Part shown: positions 57,893 to 64,000 of the stretch, piece by piece
Layout of the letters: every line of letters begins with the position of its first letter
Position numbering within the stretch: the stretch's first letter is position 1
NCBI GenBank assembly: GCA_001179505.1
Contig: CDMY01000298.1
Coordinates: 3,707 to 67,706, forward strand
Length of the DNA: 64,000 nt
Source: Vitrella brassicaformis
Taxonomy: Eukaryota > Sar > Vitrellaceae
Reading direction: 5' to 3'
The notes under the pieces: model-generated
Told to the model about the DNA's origin: nothing
The model's input: the letters and a program-made list of their open reading frames with translations, nothing else
Database searches by the model: none
Made by a program: the position numbers and the translations under genes

Positions 57893-60828
57893 TCACTGAG
57901 GTCTGATCTGTGTGCCCCCATAGGGATACGCATAGGCATTGGGATTGTACGCACCTGGTGCCGGGTAGCCGCCCGGCGCGCCGCCAGCCGCCGCAGGCAT
58001 GCCCGCCATCTGCTGCGCCATCATGTGCTGTGCCGGCATGCCCATCATGGGGCCCGGGTGGCCCATGGCGGCCTGGGGAGGGCCGCCCATGGCCGCGGGG
58101 GCGGGCGTCATGGTCTGGGCCAGGGGCGCCACCGTGGGCATCGTGCCCGCCGCATGCTGCTCCTCGCCCTTCTTGATCTGCACCTTCAAACGCTTCCCAC
58201 CTGACACACATGGCGCACACACAGATAGGGAGTCGGCAATGGTCATTTGTGTGTTCGTGTAACGGTTGTTGGCTGGTTGGATTGTACCTCCGACTTGGAA
58301 GCCGTTCATGGCCTGCACGGCGTTGACGGCGCACTGGACCTGGTCGAAACTCACGAAGCCGAACCCACGATTGCGACCCGTAGCCTTGTCAGTAGCGATA
58401 CGAGCACTGACACACGGTACAGACACACATCGATGTGGGAGACTGTGGTGTGTGGTGGTTGTGCGTCTCTCCGTTTCAGGTACCTGATGATGCGGCCATA
58501 CTGGTTGAAGTGGTGCTGCAGGTCAGTCTCGGTCCACTCATTCGGGACCTGCACTCACAGCCGGTGACACAACGTGTATTGTGTACTGTTTGTGTAAGTG
58601 ACACAAGGAGAGGAAGCGCCTTTGGCATATGGCCGTACATGGAATATGAAGATATTGGCCCCTGCACACGAATCGCACACGAGCCATGTCCATATGCTGC
58701 CCTGACAATCATTTCGCCCATGATGGTGTGTGTTGTGGCGTACCAGGGGGTCCGTGCGATTGGTTTCCAGCCGACGCCATGCCCCCCATCCCAGCCCCCA
58801 TGCCACCAGCCATCTGCCCCCAACACATGATACGGACACCCACATCGCATCAGATGTGGTTGTGTAGGTGAAGGTGCATCCATCCGAGTGTGTGTGCGTC
58901 CTAACCGGAGGCTCAGGTCTGTCCATCTCGGGGGGTCGGTCCCACTGTGTGGTGCCCGTGAGGCTGTTGTAGTAGTAGGGCCGGTTGTCGGTCGTGAAGT
59001 ACTCCGTCCAGTTGCCCTTCTGAGTGGGGCCGGGAGGAGTGCCGCCACCCATGCCGCCACCCATTTGCTGATCATCACCGCAGGCACACACGGTGGGTAA
59101 CCATCAGTGTGTGTGTGTGTGTCTGTGTGTGTGTGGCGGTGTGGCCTACCGGCTGGTTGTACTGGTCAGTGGGGCTGCCGCCCATCACCTGACCACCGCC
59201 CTGAGCCTTGCGGTTCTCAGCTGACAAACCACCAAACACAGGTCAGATACATGTTATGGCTGGGTCGCTGGCTGCATGTGGGCGGGGAGGGGAGCGTGTG
59301 TCGTGTGCTTACCGAATCTGACTTCGATGGGTTTGTTGTGGCCGGGCATGGTGAACTTTTGGTTGAGGTTGTTGATGGCGTAGAAGGCCTGCTCCTTGTA
59401 CGCAAACTTGACAAACGCACAACCTGTATACACACCACACCACACCACACACGTGCAGTGCAGACATGGGTTGGGTGTGTGTGTCGTGTCCCCTCTCACT
59501 CACTCACCTCGCGACTCTTTCCGCTCGTCGCGCATGATGAAGACCTCATCCACCATACCGAAGGGCGCAAACACGTTACGAATGTCATCCTGATCAATCA
59601 GAACCGACGTCACACGCACATGAGGGTGTGTTTGTGTGTGTGCTGCCTGCCCTGCCCTGCCGTGTGTACCTCCGAGCATGTCTTGGGGAGGCTTCCCACG
59701 AACAGTTTGGCCTGGTCGACGCCCGGCTGACAACTGCCGTCGGTCGGTAAACCTACACACACATACACACAGAGACCAACCGCCACGAGTGAGTTGGCCC
59801 CCCCCCTCCCCCCACACATGCAGTCAGGTGTCTGTCAGGTTTTCGTGCCCCTGTCTGCCGCCAAGTGTATGTGTGTGTGCTGTCTGCCCTGCCCGGGTCT
59901 GTGTGTCTTGTCTTGTCTGGTTGCGTGTGATGTGTAGTGTGTGGTTGAGTGTAGTGTCTGTGTAGTTCAGGTTGCTTACCCATACCCAATCGTTCGTTCT
60001 CCCCCGTAGCGTACTTGACAGTCAACGGACCCATCGACTGTCATGACACCAACACACACACACGCACGAGTGCCAGTGATATACACTGTCGCGTGTTGTG
60101 CATTACGCACCTGGTCGAGCACTTTGGTGTTGTTGAGGGCCCGGATAGCCGCGTCGGCCTTGGTGAGTGACGTCATGCGGATAAACGCACACCCTGCAAT
60201 GCCACACAACACACCAAACACGACACGACACACAACACAGATGCACTCCCCGTGTCTCTCACTCGGTCACTGGCACGTCTATGAGCTGATCTATCTCATT
60301 TCAGCTGATCTCCCTCCCTCCCTCTCTCCCTCACTCCCTCACCCTTGTGCGTGTGTGATTCGCGGTCGCGAATGATGGCGCAGTCGGTGACGGGACCGAA
60401 CTCCTCGAAGATTGGCTTGAGGGTGTTCTCGTCGTATGTGCGCGGCACACGCCCCACGAACAGCTTGACCTCGACGGGCGGGATCTGCCCAGGCCCGCCG
60501 CCCATCTGCTGTGGCTGTTGCTGTTGCTGAGGCTGCATGCCACCAACACCCCCTCCCCCGACACCGACCTGCTGTTGCTGCTGCTGGGGAGCCATCTGCG
60601 CCTGTGCCTGCTGCATAGCGGCCATCTGGCTCTGTGCTTGCTGCGTGGCCTGCTGCGAGTAGACGGCCTCAGGCGGCTGGCCGTTGGGCATCATCGAGGC
60701 CTGAGGCTGCCCGTAGGGGTGACCAGAAGGATTCAACTCTGACCGCACCACACACACAGGGCCACAGAGGGATGGGGAGGGGCGGGAGACATGCGATTGG
60801 GCGTCTGCTTACCACCGTCGAGTGACAT
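57893..60828 (-). CDS. CELF/Bruno-like RNA-binding protein: RRM, RRM, WW, RRM
   Basis: A short first exon, MSLDGG (ending at a GTAAGC donor), is followed by about ten more exons. After a Q/G-rich N-terminus comes RRM1 (VEVKLFVGRVPRTYDENTLK; KGCAFIRMTSLTKADAAIRA), then RRM2 (AKLFVGSLPKTCSEDDIRNV; RGCAFVKFAYKEQAFYAINN). A WW domain follows (GNWTEYFTTDNRPYYYNSLT then GTTQWDRPPE), and after a Gly/Met linker RRM3 (ANIFIFHVPNEWTETDLQHH; GRNRGFGFVSFDQVQCAVNA; GGKRLKVQIKKGEE). RNP1 and RNP2 are intact in each. The tail is Met/Ala/Pro-rich. Two close RRMs and a distant C-terminal RRM define CELF proteins, which control splicing and mRNA fate. The WW between RRM2 and RRM3 recalls plant FCA-like proteins. 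Confidence 0.9.
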
Positions 60829-60936
60829 AACAACCCAGGTTCACTCACGAACAGCGACGAATCAACACACCAGCTACGCCACCACAACCATCCACATGCA
60901 CAAAAGGAGAGGAAAGCAAACAAACCCACACTCACA

Positions 60937-60976
60937 GCTAAGCTCGCAGACCCTCGCTGCTAGCTCAAGCTCGCAA
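60937..60976 (+). promoter_or_regulatory. GCTAAGCTCGCAG and AAGCTCGCAAATGAGGC pair
   Basis: Two motif copies, at 60937-60949 and 60967-60976, lie in the 252-bp spacer between the CELF-like (-) and F-box (+) starts, 105-144 bp upstream of the F-box ATG. Confidence 0.45.
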
Positions 60977-61080
60977 ATGAGGCAAGCCCCCACATCTCGC
61001 TGCATTCCGCGGCCGCAAAGCTATTCGCTCTCCGCGTGAATCACTAGCTCCTCCGAGATCCGCTTTTTTCTTGTGCGGTG

Positions 61081-64000
61081 ATGGCCGCAGCCGCAGCAGC
61101 CGCATCTGCCTCGACTGATGCATCGCCAAGGACAGGGCTGCTGGCGCAAGTATGGTGCAGCCTGTCAGATGAATGCCTGCTGAGCGTCCTCGGCTTCGCA
61201 GCATGGCCCGAGCTCTCGGCGATGCGACAAGTCAACCATCACGCCAGGAAGCTGGCAATCAAGATGGGCGAGCCGGAGCCGATGGAGTGGCGGTCATGCC
61301 TGTCGCAGACCAACGACGCAGACGGTGAGCGGGGCGGGAGGGAGGTCGGGNNNNNNNNNNNNNNNNNNNNNNNNNNNNNNNNNNNNNNNNNNNNNNNNNN
61401 NNNNNNNNNNNNNNNNNNNNNNNNNNNNNNNNNNNNNNNNNNNNNNNNNNNNNNNNNNNNNNNNNNNNNNNNNNNNNNNNNNNNNNNNNNNNNNNNNNNN
61501 NNNNNNNNNNNNNNNNNNNNNNNNNNNNNNNNNNNNNNNNNNNNNNNNNNNNNNNNNNNNNNNNNNNNNNNNNNNNNNNNNNNNNNNNNNNNNNNNNNNN
61601 NNNNNNNNNNNNNNNNNNNNNNNNNNNNNNNNNNNNNNNNNNNNNNNNNNAGGTGCAGTGCAGTGCAGTGGATGGAAGAAGCTCTTTCAGCCGGGGCATT
61701 GGTCGGGAGTGTTGACAAATGGCTGTATGGGGGAGCGATAGAGAGAGAGGCGGTCAGGCAGATCAGGCAGATCAGGCAGATCCATTCGAGGCTGGCTGGT
61801 GTACTGGAGGTCTCGCTGCATCAGCCCACCCTTGCCCTTGCCGCCACAATGGACGTCTCGCGTTTGTTTCTGTGTGTGTGCTGCAGGTGTTGCGTCTGAG
61901 GTGGCTCCATTCTTGCTCTCCCGGTGGCGGCCCACATCTGCCCTCATCGTGTGCAAACAGAGGAGAGGAAACGACCTACAGGGTGAGCAGAAAGGTGGGG
62001 CGCCAGGCTGTTCACATCGAGCACACTTGTGCATCTGCTGACTTGTCAGAGTTTGGCAAGAACCTCGCAGAGGCGCTGATGGCAATGGAGTTGATTCCTC
62101 GTGGCACTTTCGTCGGGATCGCGACAGCCCATGGCATCATCGGCAGATTGCCAGGTGGGCGGGGCGGGGCGGGCAGCAGCACCACCACACATGCCAAGCG
62201 TCCGTCTGCCACGAGCACATGTATTTGCGAATCGTCGTCGTGTGTCAGATTCGGACCGCACATGTGTGGAGATGGATCAGCGAGCGAGGCCACCGCGTCC
62301 TGACCCCGGCACGCTCATCGTCACCTTCGCAGATGCAACTGGGTAGCCCAACGACAGCAGACATTATTCGGAGCATGGCCGATGGATCTCTTTGTGTGCC
62401 AAAAACTTGTGTGTCAGTCGTTTGGTCGATGAAGCAACCTTTCGGCAGGCACCGGATGAGTCGGACCTCCCGCTCGACCAGCGAGTGGGCTGCCTCACAG
62501 TGATGGAACTAAACCCTCAACAGGTAAGCTGAAGCTGACCAACGCCCGAGTCAACACGTCACCCCAGCCACCCTCCCTCTCTGATTGCTGTTGTTGTGTG
62601 TGCTGCAGGACAACCCAGTCGGGACGTTTGGTGGTTTAGTAGACGACGCGGGCATCTACGACCACACCACGCAGGCCGTCGTCACCGGCGGCGACTTCGA
62701 CTTGATCCTCTACGAGTGGTGGCGCACACCAGCCGCCCTCCGCACAGCGCAACACATCCTGGCGCAGCAGGAGGCCCTCAGGCGCCAGAAGCAGAAGGAT
62801 GGCGACGCAGAGGCAGCACAGACCAAGGGTCTGCGACGGTCGCCGCGCAACCACGGCAACAAGAGCTCAGGCCAAGGTGAGTGTGTGTGTGAGTGCGTGT
62901 AACACAGCGCTTGTGATGTGGCTGTGTGACGTATGCAGCGGATGGGGGCAGCGGCGGCTCCCAGCTCGTCGATGAGTACGACCCGTGGCACTATGCGAGG
63001 AGGGAGCCGGACGACAGACCGGCGACTCTTCACCGGCGAGCGGCACTCGAGCAGTGGCGGTCAGAGAGGAAGAAGGGCCACACAGACGAGCCTGCCCCTG
63101 TGCTGCCCTCCCTTACGCTCAACGGACCCACCCCTCCAGGGTCCCTCTGCACACTGACCATCCAGAACAGCGACATCAGATCACAGGTAGGTAGTGCGAC
63201 AGACAGACAGACAGACAGATGGACGAGCTACTGTCTGTCGGTTTACTCATCACGTGTGTGTGTGCAGCACCGTCGAGAGACCGAGGATCAGATGAAGGAG
63301 GTGGTGAGGGCTCAGGAGGCCATCGCCGCATCGGCAAAGGAGCCCACCGACGAGCAGCCCGATCCATCGTCTTCAGCAGCAGCAGCTGCTGCTGGTGCTG
63401 GTGCCGCTGCACATCCCTCCAGCAGTGCCGATGGTGCCGGTCGCAGTGTGCCGCCTCCGCGGCCGAAGGGTGCGTTTCTCTGTGCATGCAACGCCAGAGG
63501 TGAGAAGAGAGGGCGGTGGTGCATGGTGCGACGGGAAGGAAGCTTGTGTGCGTGGGGTAAGTGAGGTGTTGATCGATCCTTGTGTGAATGCAGGCACCGG
63601 TTGGTACGGGCCCCGCACCTCCAATGTGGAGGCGCTGATGGCCGTTGACATTTTCGGCAAAGTCGGGAAGAAGTTCCAAGTGGCCGGCTTCTTCTGCAAT
63701 GGTAACCAAGTCACAGTCACAGCACCACACACATTTGTGCCGTGTTCGTTCGCCTTTGTGCTGTGCAGGCGAGCTGGGCCCTCAGCGACCCGGCGGCGAC
63801 TCAGACGAGGACGATGTCGACAGCGAAGGCTCAGACGAGTCAGACCTCCACCCGCTGGCTCCTGTTCCGCTGCCATCGGGAGAGGTGTCCGAGAGGGTCA
63901 AGTCCCTCATCGCCCAGGTCAAGGGGGAGGCGGCCCACCTCTCACAGGAGGAGCTCAAGGAGGATCCGGACGGAGAGACGGCCCAGCGTGACGACAAAGA
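61081..64000 (+). CDS. F-box-like protein, partial at window end
   Basis: Exon 1 (ATG 61081) encodes an Ala/Ser-rich start, then VWCSLSDECLLSVLGFAAWP and ELSAMRQVNHHARKLA. This is an F-box-type helix set, which would tether the protein to SKP1 in an SCF ubiquitin ligase. Exon 1 ends at a GTGAGC donor just before the assembly gap. Downstream exons read GVASEVAPFLLSRWRPTSAL; EFGKNLAEALMAMELIPRGT; RLVDEATFRQAPDESDLPLD; DNPVGTFGGLVDDAGIYDHT with FDLILYEWWRTPAAL; HRRETEDQMKEVVRAQEAIA; and GTGWYGPRTSNVEALMAVDI. They end in an acidic segment (GGDSDEDDVDSEGSDESDLH) that runs off the window. The substrate-binding part is not a family I recognise. Exons inside the gap may be missing. Confidence 0.6.
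61351..61650. other. Assembly gap (300 N)
   Basis: Exactly 300 unknown bases, which suggests a placeholder length. The gap begins 27 bp after the exon 1 donor of the F-box gene, so it is at least partly intronic. Confidence 1.

Overview
This is nuclear DNA from a gene-dense, GC-rich protist. Almost every gene is split into many short exons by introns of about 50 to 120 bp. The introns are usually CA-rich at the 5' side and end in a (TG)n tract just before the acceptor. The gene content (prohibitin, Rab5-like GTPase, CDK, SMC1, WIPI/PROPPIN, PARG, CELF-like RNA-binding protein, CEP164-type WW protein) shows a eukaryote with mitochondria, endosomes, autophagy machinery, cohesin and probably centrioles. 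The style fits an alveolate, most likely a chromerid alga such as Vitrella. That assignment is inference from style, not from a search.

Layout. 1-830: the 3' end of a Ty1/copia element. 1146-3854 (+): Rxt3-like histone deacetylase complex subunit. 4139-5428 (+): HNH plus AP2-like protein. 5735-7745 (-): secretory, His-rich, MRH-like membrane protein, divergent from SMC1 (8023-15826, +, about 40 exons). 17101-19234 (-) and 19983-21698 (+): two unknown proteins. 22646-24096 (-): U-box-like protein, divergent from a CDK (24402-26066, +). 27377-29566 (-): WIPI/Atg18, divergent from prohibitin-1 (29885-31543, +). 32528-33749 (-): Rab5-like, divergent from a large chromatin-type protein (34061-39064, +). 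39695-42728 (-): PARG, with a closely packed unknown gene upstream (42762-43946, -), divergent from a CEP164-type WW protein (44276-46636, +). 46803-47626 (-): small Cys-rich secreted protein. 47814-51744 (-): large RING protein. 51745-57892: about 6 kb without a gene, rich in tetranucleotide repeats. 57893-60828 (-): CELF-like RRM/WW protein, divergent from an F-box protein (61081 to beyond the window end, +). The F-box gene holds a 300-base assembly gap.

The genes mostly alternate in strand, giving head-to-head pairs about 250-330 bp apart (one pair is about 750 bp) and tail-to-tail junctions. All seven head-to-head intervals contain a match to the core AAGCTCG (five of them AGCTCGCA). An extended 13-mer, GCTAAGCTCGCAG, occurs three times in the window. 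This is the best candidate for an undescribed shared promoter element. Other non-genic structures are a 103-bp near-identical repeat in two tail-to-tail intergenic regions, a long hairpin at 53253-53348, a shorter one at 39411-39455, a possible intronic C/D snoRNA in the Rxt3-like gene and a degenerate tRNA-like sequence near 44.05 kb.

Exon boundaries were read by eye from GT/AG signals and frame continuity. Gene ends and key domains are more reliable than each internal boundary.
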